DNA of 64,000 nt from Nesterenkonia sp. (GCF_029265375.1 NZ_JAJUJJ010000007.1:46261-110260); one strand, 5' to 3'. Counted from the first letter of the stretch, positions 42,535 to 52,052 are shown. Numbers and translations: made by a program. The notes: generated by a model not told the origin, from the letters alone.

Positions 42535-44163
42535 GTGTCTGCACTTCGACTGCGCCCCTTCCACCTGGCCGCCGAGAACCTCACCGTTGCCCGCGGCGGC
42601 CGCAGCCTCTTCACGCATCTGTCCCTGACCCTCAGCGCAGGCTCCCGGCTGGCCATCGTGGGGGAGAACGGACGGGGAAAAACCACCCTGCTGCACACCC
42701 TGCTGGGGCGGGTGATCCCCGACGCCGGCAGCATCACCCTCCACGGAGAGGCCGGCATCGCCGAGCAGGCCCTGGAGTTCGACGCCGGCGACACCGTCGG
42801 CACCCTCCTGGAGCGCGCCCTGGAGCCCTCCCGCCGCGCGGTGGAGGAGCTCGACGCCGCCGCGGCAGCCCTGGCAGAAGACCCCGCGAGGCACGCCGAC
42901 CGCTATGCCGCCGCGCTGCAGACCGCCGAACTGCTGGACGCCTGGGACGCGGACCGGCGCGTGGACGTCGCGCTGGAAGCCCTGAGCGCCTGCACCGACC
43001 GGAACAGACTGCTGACCGAGCTCTCGGTGGGACAGCGGTACCGTGTGCGCCTGGCATGCCTGCTCGGTGCGCCCCAGGAGCTGCAGCTGCTGGACGAGCC
43101 CACCAACCACCTGGACACCTCCGGCCTGACCTTCCTCACCGAGAAGATCCGGGCCCACCCCGGAGGCGTGGCGCTGGTCAGCCATGACCGGCAGCTGCTG
43201 GCCGATGTGGCCGACCATTTCCTGGACCTGGACCCCACACACGACGGCGCCCCGCGGCTCTACGGCGGGGGATACCAGGGCTGGATCGAGGGACGGCGAA
43301 AGGAGTGGGAGGCCTGGGAGCAGGAGTACCAGCGGCAGACGGCCGAACGGACGCGGCTGCAGGATGCGCTCTCGGCCGCCCAGAACCGGCTCTCCACAGG
43401 ATGGCGGCCTGACAAGGGCACCGGAAAGCATCAGCGCCAATCCCGAGCCCCATCGGTGGTGCAGCAGGTCAAGCGGCAGGCGCAAGCCCTCGGGGAGCAC
43501 CACATCACCGTGCCGAAACCTCCGATGACGCTGCAGATGCCCACGCTGCACTCCAAACCCACAGCTGTCTACCTCTCAGTGGAGAACGTTTCCCTGCCGC
43601 CGAGACTCTCCAGGCCAGTCAGTCTTCAGCTGCGCGGCGGGGACAAGCTGCTGGTCACCGGGCCCAATGGGACCGGCAAGTCCACTCTGCTGCACCTGAT
43701 GGCCGGCACCTTGGCGCCCGGCACCGGTCACGTGCGGCACCGGCAGGACGCTCGAATCTCCCTGGTGGGGCAGGAGAACCCGCCATGGGATTCTCAGCGC
43801 ACCGCGCGGGAGATCTTTGAAGCCCACACTAGGCGGCTGGTGAGCACCCGCCGGATCCGCCCGCAGCAGGCGTGCTCCCTGGATGGGTTCGGTCTGCTGG
43901 ACGAGCAGGCGCAGAACACCGCCGTCTCGGCGCTCTCCCAGGGGCAGCAGCGCCGCCTGGAGTTAGCCCTGCGGCTTGCGGAGCTCCCTCATGTGCTGCT
44001 GCTGGATGAGCCGAGCAACCACCTGGCGATGCAGCTGGTCGATGAGCTCACCGAGGCGCTGATCCGCACCGAGGCCGCCGTCGTCGTCGCCACCCATGAC
44101 CGGGCGATGATCCGGGACCTCTCGGGATTCCGGCGCCTTCGTCTGGGAGATGCCACCTCGTGA
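42535..44163 (+). CDS. ABC-F ATPase, antibiotic-resistance (ribosomal protection) type
   Basis: A 542-residue soluble protein with two ABC ATPase domains and no membrane segment. Walker A: GENGRGKTT (43-51) and GPNGTGKST (376-384). Walker B: LLDEPTNHLD (Glu188) and LLLDEPSNHLA (Glu492). Signatures are LSVGQR and LSQGQQ, the first being atypical. The inter-domain linker (~245-330) is long, charged and helical with KGTGKHQRQSRAPS, where ARE proteins reach into the ribosomal E/P site to displace drugs. Linker length plus the regulatory leader favour drug protection over housekeeping EttA/Uup. GTG start at 42535. Confidence 0.83.
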   Translation: MSALRLRPFHLAAENLTVARGGRSLFTHLSLTLSAGSRLAIVGENGRGKTTLLHTLLGRVIPDAGSITLHGEAGIAEQALEFDAGDTVGTLLERALEPSRRAVEELDAAAAALAEDPARHADRYAAALQTAELLDAWDADRRVDVALEALSACTDRNRLLTELSVGQRYRVRLACLLGAPQELQLLDEPTNHLDTSGLTFLTEKIRAHPGGVALVSHDRQLLADVADHFLDLDPTHDGAPRLYGGGYQGWIEGRRKEWEAWEQEYQRQTAERTRLQDALSAAQNRLSTGWRPDKGTGKHQRQSRAPSVVQQVKRQAQALGEHHITVPKPPMTLQMPTLHSKPTAVYLSVENVSLPPRLSRPVSLQLRGGDKLLVTGPNGTGKSTLLHLMAGTLAPGTGHVRHRQDARISLVGQENPPWDSQRTAREIFEAHTRRLVSTRRIRPQQACSLDGFGLLDEQAQNTAVSALSQGQQRRLELALRLAELPHVLLLDEPSNHLAMQLVDELTEALIRTEAAVVVATHDRAMIRDLSGFRRLRLGDATS

Positions 44164-44178
44164 CAAAAAGATTTGTCA
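44161..44178 (+). promoter_or_regulatory. ArsR-type operator candidate
   Basis: TGACAAA-AAGA-TTTGTCA is a perfect 7-bp inverted repeat between the ABC-F stop and the regulator start at 44195. The AT-rich palindrome stands out in this GC-rich sequence and suits autorepression. Confidence 0.6.
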
Positions 44179-44194
44179 AGGTGATGGTGTAGGT

Positions 44195-44821
44195 GTGAGC
44201 GGTGAATCAGTGGACGTCATCAGCACCCCCGGCGCAGCGATCGTGGCCCTCAATCCGGTGCGTTCGCACCTGCTGTCGCTTCTGCAGGAGCCGAGGTCGG
44301 CCAGCGAACTGGCCCGTGCGGCGGGTCTGCCGCGGCAGAAGGTCAACTATCACCTCAAGAAGCTGGAAGCCCAAGGACTGGTGACCCCGGACGAGGCGCG
44401 GCACTGGGGCGGGATCACCGAGCGGGTGATGAAAGCGACGGCCCGGGCCTATGTGATCTCCCCGGAGACCATGGGGCCGGCCGCTGTGCCGGAGCCCGAC
44501 GAGCGGGCCGACCGGCTCTCGGCCTCGTTCCTGCTCTCGCTTGCCGTCGAGGCTGTGCGGCACATAGGCAGGCTCCTGGCCCGGTCGCGGAGCACCGGCC
44601 GGCCGGTGCAGACCTTCGCACTGGACGCTGACATCTGCTTCGCCAGCCCCGCCGCACGAGCTGATTTCGCCCGCGACCTGGCCCAGGCAGTGGGTGAGGT
44701 TGTGGCCAGGCACCATGACGATGCCGCCCCCGGCGCTCGCCGTCACCGGCTGATCGTCGGCGTCTATCCCCATCCCGAGACCCCCGGAGCCGCAGAATCC
44801 CCCAAGGAGGGTGCAGCATGA
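44195..44821 (+). CDS. ArsR-like winged-helix regulator
   Basis: A 208-residue regulator with an N-terminal winged helix: VALNPVRSHLLSLLQEPRSASELARAAGLPRQKVNYHLKKLEAQGLV. The following ~130 residues are helical and unassigned. ArsR-type regulators paired with an SRPBCC protein by overlapping ATGA codons, as here, are a recurrent actinobacterial module. The start is the GTG at 44195; the frame upstream overlaps the ABC-F end. Confidence 0.85.
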   Translation: MSGESVDVISTPGAAIVALNPVRSHLLSLLQEPRSASELARAAGLPRQKVNYHLKKLEAQGLVTPDEARHWGGITERVMKATARAYVISPETMGPAAVPEPDERADRLSASFLLSLAVEAVRHIGRLLARSRSTGRPVQTFALDADICFASPAARADFARDLAQAVGEVVARHHDDAAPGARRHRLIVGVYPHPETPGAAESPKEGAA

Positions 44822-45599
44822 GTGAGATCAACCACTGGATCGACAGCGGTGACGGCCGATACCGGGCCGTTCTGGAGACCGAGGTACCCGGCACTGCCGA
44901 GGAGGTGTGGCAGGTCATAGCCACCGGGCCCGGCATCGAGGCGTGGTTCGTTCCGGCCCAGGTGGAGGAGCATGAAGGTGGTGCGATCATCACCCACCAC
45001 GGCGACTACGGCGACTCCGAAGGCGTCATCACCGCATGGGAGCCGCCCCGCCGGCTGGTCTACGAGGAGCGCGACGATGTGCCGGCCTGGAATACAGAGA
45101 TGCTGGTGGAGGCCACCTCCGGCAGCACCTGCCGGGTCCGGCTCTCCTCCGGCTTCCTCGACCGCGGCGAGGAGTGGAAGGACATGATCGACGGTACCCT
45201 GTACGGTTGGGTGCCAGCCCTGAGGAACCTGCAGATCTGCCTGAGGCACTTTGCCGGCCTGCCCACCACCACGCTGCTCATCCAGCACGAGATTCCCGGG
45301 CTGGGCAGGCTCCGGACGCGCTGGACGCCCTGGTGCTGTCCGGGGCGAAGGTCGGCGATGAGGTGCAGACGGGTTCTGACACTCCGCGGCTGTGCGGCAT
45401 CGTCGAATACCTGCACGACGACGTGGTGGCCATCCGCACTTCAGAGCCGACCTCAGGCATCTTCGGCATCGCGAGCTCGGGGTACGGCACCTCGGCCGGG
45501 ATCATCATCCAGGGCTCGCTCTACGGCGAAGAAGGGCCCTCTGTGCGCGACCGGGAAGAGCCCCTCTGGCGGGAGCGGGTGAAGCGCCTGCACCCGTGA
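44818..45599 (+). pseudogene. SRPBCC (AHSA1-like) protein gene with a frameshift
   Basis: The first ~160 residues (frame from 44818) form an Aha1/START-like SRPBCC domain: AVLETEVPGTAEEVWQVIATGPGIEAWFVPAQ, later GEEWKDMIDGTLYGWVPALRNLQICLRHFAG. Near 45290-45312 the sense leaves this frame and continues in the next with PDALDALVLSGAKVGDEV to RERVKRLHP, ending at 45599, with IVEYLHDDVVAIRTSEPTSGIFGIASSGYG in between. A single missing base (or two extra) would rejoin them. It may be a real lesion or a sequencing error at a GC run. Confidence 0.78.
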
Positions 45600-45631
45600 G
45601 CCGCAGTTACGCGAGCTGCAGTCAGATGAAC

Positions 45632-46666
45632 TCAGCTCATCGCCGCTCCGGCTATGCGGTGGCTGGCCGGTGAGCCGAGCGGTTTGGTGAGTCGGACTGT
45701 TCCCGGGTGGCGACCATCGGGCAGCCGGTGGTAGCCCTGTCGCTGGTAGAGCCGAAGATTGTGCTCACTGCCGCTGCCGGTGGTCAGCACGCTGCGCGCC
45801 GTTCCCGCCTCTGCGCACGCCTCCGCATGGCTCAGCAGACTGGCCCCGATGCCCCGGGCCCGCATATCCGGGACTACGGCCAGGCGCCCGATGTGCCAGT
45901 CCTCCCCATCTTTGAGCGTGCGCACCATCCCCAGCAGACGGCCGTCCCGCCACAGACCCCATGCGGTCCACGCCTGCAGCCATTCGCGCACCTGGTGAGG
46001 CGACTCGTCAAGCGCAGCCAGATCCAGGGTCTGGTTCGCGCGGGCCTCCTCCACCCAGCAGCAGCGCTGCAGGACAGTGACCTCCGCGGCATCCCCTGCT
46101 GTCAGCCGACGGAGATAGCTTCCCGGAACCGGCCCGGCGATGGCCCCGGGTGCGCTGCGTTCGCGCATCGGACGCAACGCATGGGCGGCGCGGACCAACT
46201 CCTCCAGCACGGACGCGGCGGCTGCGCCGTGGGAGGCTGAGGGGGTCACGGCGTCCCCGGTTGCGACCTCACCCAGCCGCAGCGCCACGGTCGCCCCGAT
46301 CGGCACCATCCGCAGGGTGGTCACCACCTGCTTGGCGTGCTGGACGGCACGGGTCCCCGCTGAGGTGTTGCCGCAGCTGACGAAGCCCACCGGCTTCCAC
46401 GCCCACTCCCGGCCCAAGAAGTCCAGGGCATTCTTCAATGTGGCGGGCATGCCGTAGTTGTACTCGGGCGTCACGATCACGAACCCGGAGGCTGATCTGA
46501 CCAGGTCGCTCCACCGCCGAGTGTGTTCCTGCCGGTAGATCCCCTTGGCCGGCGGCTCAGGCTCATCGAGAAACGGCAGGCCCAGCTCGGCCAAGGAGAC
46601 CGGGACCAGGTCGGCACCCAGGTCAGCTGCCTGGGGAGTCACAGTGTCGGTGAACCATTCGGCCAC
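45632..46666 (-). CDS. NADPH-dependent FMN reductase-GNAT fusion, start disrupted
   Basis: Residues ~1-150 form a flavodoxin-like NAD(P)H:FMN reductase (SGFVIVTPEYNYGMPATLKNALDFL and GFVSCGNTSAGTRAV). Residues ~180-335 form a GNAT acetyltransferase (RLAVVPDMRARGIGASLLSHAEA, LRLYQRQGYHRL). Sequence upstream of the GTG at 46666 continues the same frame with the FMN-binding part (KLLVITSSTRPGALGP) back to an in-frame TGA at 46721-46723; removing one base there would restore a GTG start at 46724. So the annotated start lacks the phosphate-binding loop and the gene may be partly inactive. Divergent from marR. Confidence 0.75.
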   Translation of the reverse strand: MAEWFTDTVTPQAADLGADLVPVSLAELGLPFLDEPEPPAKGIYRQEHTRRWSDLVRSASGFVIVTPEYNYGMPATLKNALDFLGREWAWKPVGFVSCGNTSAGTRAVQHAKQVVTTLRMVPIGATVALRLGEVATGDAVTPSASHGAAAASVLEELVRAAHALRPMRERSAPGAIAGPVPGSYLRRLTAGDAAEVTVLQRCCWVEEARANQTLDLAALDESPHQVREWLQAWTAWGLWRDGRLLGMVRTLKDGEDWHIGRLAVVPDMRARGIGASLLSHAEACAEAGTARSVLTTGSGSEHNLRLYQRQGYHRLPDGRHPGTVRLTKPLGSPASHRIAGAAMS

Positions 46667-46744
46667 AGCAGGGCCGAGAGCTCCGGGGCGAGTGCTGGAG
46701 GTGATGACAAGGAGCTTCGTTCACATGTAAATGAAACTAGACGA

Positions 46745-46750
46745 TAGATT
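46745..46750 (+). promoter_or_regulatory. -10 element of a leaderless marR mRNA
   Basis: TAGATT ends six bases before the ATG at 46757. The AT-rich 32-nt gap to the divergent reductase gene would also hold its regulatory site. Confidence 0.5.
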
Positions 46751-46756
46751 GTTGCC

Positions 46757-47212
46757 ATGTCAATGAATCACGATGGAGAGCCGCAGTGGCTCAGCGCCGA
46801 GGAGGAGCGGGCATGGCGTGCCCTGCGGCGCATGATGATCCACATCCAGGCCGCCACGGCCTCGGACTTAGCCTCGATCGGCCTCTCGGACGCCGACTAT
46901 GAGGTGCTGAGCACGCTGTCCGAGCGTCCGGAGTCCACCAGCACGGTGCGTGAGCAGGCGGAGAAGATGGGGTGGTCCCGCAGCCGTCTCTCCCGGCATA
47001 CCAGCCGAATGGAGGCCCGGGGCCTGGTGCGACGAGAGTCGGACCCCGATGACGGGCGCAGCTGCTTCTTGGTCCTCACGGATCAGGGGCGGGCCGCACT
47101 GGAAGAAGCAGCCCCCTGGCACCTTGAGTCGGTCCGCCGGCATGTGATCGACCGTCTCTCCGGCCAGGATCTCCGCGCTTTGGAACGCATTGCCGAGAAG
47201 ATCTGCCCGTAG
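46757..47212 (+). CDS. MarR-family transcriptional regulator
   Basis: A 151-residue winged-helix protein. LSDADYEVLSTLSERPESTSTVREQAEKMGWSRSRLSRHTSRMEARGLVRRESDPDDGRSCFLVLTDQGR shows the recognition helix and the wing with the conserved D-x-R. Divergent placement suggests that it represses the reductase-GNAT gene and itself, probably in response to phenolic or oxidative signals. Confidence 0.9.
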   Translation: MSMNHDGEPQWLSAEEERAWRALRRMMIHIQAATASDLASIGLSDADYEVLSTLSERPESTSTVREQAEKMGWSRSRLSRHTSRMEARGLVRRESDPDDGRSCFLVLTDQGRAALEEAAPWHLESVRRHVIDRLSGQDLRALERIAEKICP

Positions 47213-47302
47213 CGCGCCCTGGGCTCCGGAGAGGCAGCCACGTGCTTACTCCCATTCGTGGTAGTAACACTGAGGCAAGTAAGCCGAGCTGCGGCCGCGC
47301 AT

Positions 47303-48277
47303 CTAGTAGTAGTAAGGGAAGTCGGACCAGTTGGGTTCCCGCTTCTGCAGGAAGGCGTCGCGGCCCTCCACCGCCTCATCGGTCATGTAGCCCATGCGCG
47401 TGGCCTCTCCCGCGAAGACCTGCTGGCCGGCCAGGCCGTCATCGGCGGCGTTGAACGCGAACTTCAGCATCCGGATCGCCTGGGGGGACTGCCGCGCAAT
47501 GTCTGAGGCGTACTCCAGGGCCACCTCCTCCAGGCGCTCATGATCAACGGCCTCGTTCACCGCGCCGGCAGCGACCATGTCCTCCGCCGAATGCTCGCGC
47601 GCCAGGAAGAAGATCTCCCGGGCCTTCTTCTGGCCGATCTGCCGGGCCAGCAGCGCTGAGCCGTAGCCGGCGTCGAAGGAGCCCACCGTGGCATCGGTCT
47701 GCTTGAACTTCCCGTGCTGCTTGGAGGCGATGGTCAGATCCGCCACCACGTGCAGCGAATGTCCGCCGCCGGCGGCCCAGCCGTTGACCACGGCGATGAC
47801 GACCTTCGGCATGGTGCGGATCAGCCGCTGGACCTCCAGGATGTGCAGCCGCCCGGCCTTGGCCGGATCCACTGTCTCAGCGGTGTCGCCGGAGGCGTAC
47901 CGGTAGCCGTCCCGGCCGCGGATGCGCTGGTCACCCCCGGAGCAGAAGGAATGGCCCCCGTCCTTCGGCGAGGGTCCGTTGCCGGTGAGCAGCACCGCGC
48001 CGACGTCGGGGGTCATCCGCGCGTGGTCCAGCGCTCGGTAGAGCTCATCGACGGTATGGGGCCGGAAGGCGTTGCGCACCTCCGGCCGGTCGAACGCGAT
48101 CCGCACCGCCGGCAGGTCGCCGATCACGGCGCCGTCGTCGTCGCGCTGCACCCGGCGGTGATAGGTGATATCGGTGAAGTCGAAACCCTCCACCTCGCGC
48201 CACTGGTGGGGGTCGAAGACGTCGGAGACCTGGGCGGGCAGGCCCGGTCCGGGCTGGGAGCTCTGTGTTCCGGTCAC
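47303..48277 (-). CDS. menB: 1,4-dihydroxy-2-naphthoyl-CoA synthase
   Basis: A 324-residue crotonase-fold enzyme that closes the naphthoate ring in menaquinone synthesis. VRIAFDRPEVRNAFRPHTVDEL, SFCSGGDQRIRG, AAGGGHSLHVVADLTIAS and the late FDAGYGSALLARQIGQKKAREIFFL are all family signatures; the C-terminus ends in Tyr residues as usual. The start at GTG 48277 is chosen by length; a later GTG is possible. It is convergent with marR and upstream on the same strand lies the CoA-transferase pair. Confidence 0.94.
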   Translation of the reverse strand: MTGTQSSQPGPGLPAQVSDVFDPHQWREVEGFDFTDITYHRRVQRDDDGAVIGDLPAVRIAFDRPEVRNAFRPHTVDELYRALDHARMTPDVGAVLLTGNGPSPKDGGHSFCSGGDQRIRGRDGYRYASGDTAETVDPAKAGRLHILEVQRLIRTMPKVVIAVVNGWAAGGGHSLHVVADLTIASKQHGKFKQTDATVGSFDAGYGSALLARQIGQKKAREIFFLAREHSAEDMVAAGAVNEAVDHERLEEVALEYASDIARQSPQAIRMLKFAFNAADDGLAGQQVFAGEATRMGYMTDEAVEGRDAFLQKREPNWSDFPYYY

Positions 48278-48318
48278 GCCGAGAGAGTCTACCCGGGCCG
48301 GGCCGCCGCGCTGCCGGC

Positions 48319-48975
48319 TCAGTGCAGCTCCACTCCGGTGCGCTCCTGGACGTAGTCGCGGCTGACACCCGGCGCGGTCTCCACCAGCTGAAGCCGCGGC
48401 TCGGCGTCGCTGCCGACCACATCGATGACGGCCAGGTCGGTGATGATCCGGTTGACCACGGCTTTGCCGGTCAGCGGCAGGGTGCACTGGGGCAGGATCT
48501 TGTGCGAGCCGTCCTTGGCCACGTGATCCATCAGTGCGATGACCTTCTCGGCGCCGTGGACCAGGTCCATCGCTCCGCCCATGCCTTTGACCATCTTGCC
48601 CGGAACCATCCAGTTGGCCAGGTCGCCGCCGGCGGAGACCTGCATGGCCCCCAGCACCGCCACATCGATCTTTCCGCCGCGGATCATCCCGAAGCTGGTG
48701 GCCGAGTCGAAGAAGGAGGCGCCGGGTAGCACGGTGACGGTCTCCTTGCCGGCGTTGATCAGATCAGGGTCGATCTGCTCCTCGGTGGGGTAGGGGCCCA
48801 CTCCGAGGATCCCGTTCTCCGACTGGAGCACCACAGTACGGCCGGCAGGGATGTGGTTCGGGATCAGCGTGGGCATCCCGATGCCGAGGTTCACGTAGGC
48901 GCCGTCTGGCAGCTCATCGGCAGCTCGGGCGGCCATCTGGTCGCGGGTCCAGCCCGTCTCGGTGGTGGTGGACAT
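48319..48975 (-). CDS. scoB: 3-oxoacid CoA-transferase subunit B
   Basis: A 218-residue beta subunit. The catalytic Glu lies in [35 protein letters not shown] begins the domain. With subunit A it transfers CoA from succinyl-CoA to acetoacetate. AGGAG precedes the ATG at 48975. It is nine bases downstream of subunit A. Confidence 0.93.
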   Translation of the reverse strand: MSTTTETGWTRDQMAARAADELPDGAYVNLGIGMPTLIPNHIPAGRTVVLQSENGILGVGPYPTEEQIDPDLINAGKETVTVLPGASFFDSATSFGMIRGGKIDVAVLGAMQVSAGGDLANWMVPGKMVKGMGGAMDLVHGAEKVIALMDHVAKDGSHKILPQCTLPLTGKAVVNRIITDLAVIDVVGSDAEPRLQLVETAPGVSRDYVQERTGVELH

Positions 48976-48983
48976 CCCTCTCC

Positions 48984-49772
48984 TCACTTCCGGTCGCCGT
49001 CAGCAGTGCGGACGGTGCGCTTCTCGATGGGCTTGTCGATCTCGGTGCCGACCTCCAGCACCCGGTGGACGTAGATCCCGGGGAGGTGGACCTGGTCCGG
49101 GTCGATCTCCCCAGGCTCCACCAGTTCCTCCACCTGGGCGATGCAGACCCGGCCTGCCATAGCCGCCGGCGGGCTGAACTGGCGGGCGGACTTGTTGAAC
49201 ACCAGGTTCCCGTGCCGGTCTCCTCGCAGGGCGTGCACCAGGGAGAAGTCGGTGACGATGGACTCCTCGAGCACGAACTCCAGCAGCCGGCCGTCATGGA
49301 CCCGGAAGGGCCGGACCTCCTTGGGCGGGGAGGCCTCCGCCACCGCCCCGGAGCTGTCATAGCGCACTGGGATGCCGCCCTCGGCCACCTGGGTGCCCAC
49401 ACCGCTGCGCGTGTAGAAAGCGGCGATACCGGCGCCGCCGGCGCGCAGCTTCTCCGCCAGGGTGCCCTGGGGGAGCAGCTCGAGCTCCAGCTCGCCTTCC
49501 AGATACTGGCGGGCGAATTCTTTGTTCTCCCCCACATAGGAGGAGGTCATCTTTCGGATGCGGCGGGCAGCCAGCAGCACGCCCAGGCCCCAGTCGTCGA
49601 CCCCGCAGTTGTTGGAGACCACGCTGAGGTCCGTGGCCCCCTGCTCCAGCAAGGCCTCGATCAGTTGGATCGGATTGCCGGAGAGCCCGAAGCCGCCGAC
49701 TGCAAGCGTTGCGCCGTCGGGAATGTCGGCCACCGCATCGGCGGCGGTGGCTACTGTTTTGTCGATACTCAT
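48984..49772 (-). CDS. scoA: 3-oxoacid CoA-transferase subunit A
   Basis: A 262-residue alpha subunit with [25 protein letters not shown] and [12 protein letters not shown] near the N-terminus and [25 protein letters not shown] in the middle. The ATG at 49772 follows an AGGAGG-type site. The pair lies between menB and the 3-hydroxybutyrate dehydrogenase gene, in one direction. Confidence 0.93.
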   Translation of the reverse strand: MSIDKTVATAADAVADIPDGATLAVGGFGLSGNPIQLIEALLEQGATDLSVVSNNCGVDDWGLGVLLAARRIRKMTSSYVGENKEFARQYLEGELELELLPQGTLAEKLRAGGAGIAAFYTRSGVGTQVAEGGIPVRYDSSGAVAEASPPKEVRPFRVHDGRLLEFVLEESIVTDFSLVHALRGDRHGNLVFNKSARQFSPPAAMAGRVCIAQVEELVEPGEIDPDQVHLPGIYVHRVLEVGTEIDKPIEKRTVRTADGDRK

Positions 49773-49807
49773 GCGTCCTCCTGATGCACTGATGTTGTGG
49801 TCCTGAC

Positions 49808-50590
49808 TCAGCGTGCGCTCCAGCCGCCGTCGACGGTGTAGGAGCCTCCGGTGACCATCCCTGCGGCGTCGGAGGCCAGCCACAGCGCCAGGGAAGCGAC
49901 CTCCTCCGGCTCCACCAGGCGCTTCACCGCCGCCTCGGTGAGCATGATCTGCTCCACCACCTCGTCCTCCCCGATGCCGTGGATCCGGGCCTGGTCGGCG
50001 ATCTGCTTCTCCACCAGCGGGGTGCGCACATAGGCGGGGTTGATGCAGGTGGAGGTCACCCCGTGCTCGGCCCCCTCCAGGGCGGTGACTTTGGAGAGTC
50101 CCTCCAGAGCATGTTTGGCCGCCACATAGGCGGACTTGTACGCGCTGGCCCGCAGCCCGTGGACCGAGGAGATATTGAGGATCCGGCCGAACCCGCGCTC
50201 ATACATGCCCGGCAGCGCGGCCCGGATCAGCAGGAAGGGGGACTCCACCATCAGCCGGTGGATCAGCCGCCAGGCCTCGGGGTCGAATTCGTGGATCGGG
50301 GCCACCCGCTGCACTCCGGCGTTGTTGACCAGGATGTCAGTGTCCAGCCTCAGGTCCTCCAGCGCGGCGGTGTCCGCGAGGTCCACAGCCCATGCGGTGC
50401 CGCCGATCTCGGCGGCCAGTGCCTGGGCAGCTTCCGCGTTCAGGTCGCAGACGGTCACCTCGGCTCCAGCCTGCGCGAAGGCCCGGGCGCAGGCGGCTCC
50501 GATGCCGGAGGCGCCTCCGGTGACCAGGGCGCGGCGGCCCTGCAGCGCGCCGGCGGGAACGGGTGAGTTGCGGGCGGTCTGAGTGTCCAT
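49808..50590 (-). CDS. 3-hydroxybutyrate dehydrogenase (SDR family)
   Basis: A 260-residue short-chain dehydrogenase oxidising 3-hydroxybutyrate to acetoacetate with NAD. The cofactor motif is TGGASGIG; NNAG, the catalytic Ser in ISSVHG and the YVAAK Tyr-Lys pair are intact. Sequence details (RVAPIHEFDPEAW, NPAYVRTPLVEKQI) fit the BdhA group. Neighbours are the CoA-transferase below and a GntP permease above, so the unit converts imported hydroxybutyrate to acetoacetyl-CoA. Confidence 0.88.
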   Translation of the reverse strand: MDTQTARNSPVPAGALQGRRALVTGGASGIGAACARAFAQAGAEVTVCDLNAEAAQALAAEIGGTAWAVDLADTAALEDLRLDTDILVNNAGVQRVAPIHEFDPEAWRLIHRLMVESPFLLIRAALPGMYERGFGRILNISSVHGLRASAYKSAYVAAKHALEGLSKVTALEGAEHGVTSTCINPAYVRTPLVEKQIADQARIHGIGEDEVVEQIMLTEAAVKRLVEPEEVASLALWLASDAAGMVTGGSYTVDGGWSAR

Positions 50591-50639
50591 GGGTCTCCTT
50601 GGTGCGGCGGTGCGGTCAGAACAGGTGGTCTGCGGCGGA

Positions 50640-52052
50640 TCAGAACGGTCCGACCACCGAGACCAGGCCGATCAGGGCTGTGACGACCAGCACAGGGATC
50701 ACGAGAGTCACCATACCGATGTCCTTATAGGACTGGCGATGGGTCAGCCCGCAGACGATCAGCAGAGTGACCACGGCTCCGGAGTGCGGCAGGGTGTCCA
50801 GACCGCCGGCGGCCATTGCGGTCAGCCGGTGCATCATCTCCAGGCTGGTGCCGTCTGCCTCGGCCATGCTGCGCAGGTCCGCGCCCAGGGCGTTGAGCGC
50901 GATCGTCATACCTCCGGAGGAGGAGCCGGTCAGACCGGCGGTGATGGAGGTGGTGACCACTGAGGTGACCAGCGCGTTGGCGCCCATGTTGAACACCGAG
51001 TCGCGCACCACGGCGAAGGCCGCCACTGAGGCGACCACTGCGCCGTAGCCGACCTCTGAGGCGGTGCTGAAGATCGGCAGCATCGAGCGCTTCACACCGT
51101 CGCCGAACCCGACCTTCAGGGTCTCCCAGCGGCCGACGTTGAGGGCCACGATCAGTGCGATCGCCGCAGTGATGGCCACCAGCACCGCCCACAGCCCGGC
51201 GCGGGATTCGTAGGCGATGCCGCCGAAGGTCTCCTCTTCGAGGTAGGACCAGTCCAGGGCTGGGAAGACGAGCAGGGTGCAGGCAAAGTTCACCGCGAAG
51301 ACAGTCAGCAGTGGGAGGAAGGGAACAACCCGGTTCAGCGGCGTCAGGGCCGTGGTGACAGTGGAGCCGTCGTCGGCCGGGCCGCCGACCACCTTCTCGC
51401 TCTCTGCACTGGCGAAGCTCTCACCCTTGCTGAGCAGGCTGGAACGACGACGTTCCAGCCACAGCAGGCCCAGTCCGAAGATCAGCGCCCCGCCGAGCAC
51501 GCCCACCCCGGGGCCGGCGTAGGACCCGGTGTCGAAGAACTGGCCAGGAATGATGTTCTGCACCTGTGGGGAGCCCGGCAGCGCGGTCATGGTGAAGGTG
51601 AAGATGCCCAGCGCGATGGTTCCGGGAATCAGCCGACGGGGAATGTCCGCGACCCGGAACAGCTCGCGCGCCAGCGGGTACATGACAAAGGCGACGACGA
51701 ACAGGCTGATGCCGCCGTAGGTCATCAGCGCCGAGGTGATCACCGTGGCGGCGATGGCGCTGCGGCTGCCGATCCAGCCGGTGACGGTGCGGGCAATGGA
51801 CTCCGCATAGCCGGTGACGGTCATCAGGATTCCGAAGATCGCGCCGACCAGGAACACCGGGAACCAGCTGCCGACGAAGTCAGCCATCGCCGGCATGAAC
51901 ACCTCGGTATAGGAGGCCAGGATCGGTGCTCCGGAGAACACCACACAGACTACGGCGGAGACCGGGGCGGCCAGGATGACCGGGACGCCGCGGTAGGCAA
52001 GTGTGATCAGCAGCAGCAGTGAGACCACTATGCCGATGATGCCCAGAACCAT
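50640..52052 (-). CDS. GntP-family permease, probable 3-hydroxybutyrate transporter
   Basis: A 470-residue proton symporter with about twelve helices. MTYGGISLFVVAFVMYPLARELF, ALPGSPQVQNIIPGQFF and GSSSGGMTIALNALG are conserved GntP features, and PHSGAVVTLL occurs near the C-terminus. GntP members carry gluconate or short hydroxy-acids; here 3-hydroxybutyrate is inferred from its neighbours. GAGGAG precedes the ATG at 52052. Confidence 0.85.
   Translation of the reverse strand: MVLGIIGIVVSLLLLITLAYRGVPVILAAPVSAVVCVVFSGAPILASYTEVFMPAMADFVGSWFPVFLVGAIFGILMTVTGYAESIARTVTGWIGSRSAIAATVITSALMTYGGISLFVVAFVMYPLARELFRVADIPRRLIPGTIALGIFTFTMTALPGSPQVQNIIPGQFFDTGSYAGPGVGVLGGALIFGLGLLWLERRRSSLLSKGESFASAESEKVVGGPADDGSTVTTALTPLNRVVPFLPLLTVFAVNFACTLLVFPALDWSYLEEETFGGIAYESRAGLWAVLVAITAAIALIVALNVGRWETLKVGFGDGVKRSMLPIFSTASEVGYGAVVASVAAFAVVRDSVFNMGANALVTSVVTTSITAGLTGSSSGGMTIALNALGADLRSMAEADGTSLEMMHRLTAMAAGGLDTLPHSGAVVTLLIVCGLTHRQSYKDIGMVTLVIPVLVVTALIGLVSVVGPF

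Noticed and set aside
47243..47285. GCTTACT/AGTAAGC inverted repeat between marR and menB
   Set aside because: Short arms with a 27-nt gap in a convergent intergenic region; likely chance or a weak terminator.
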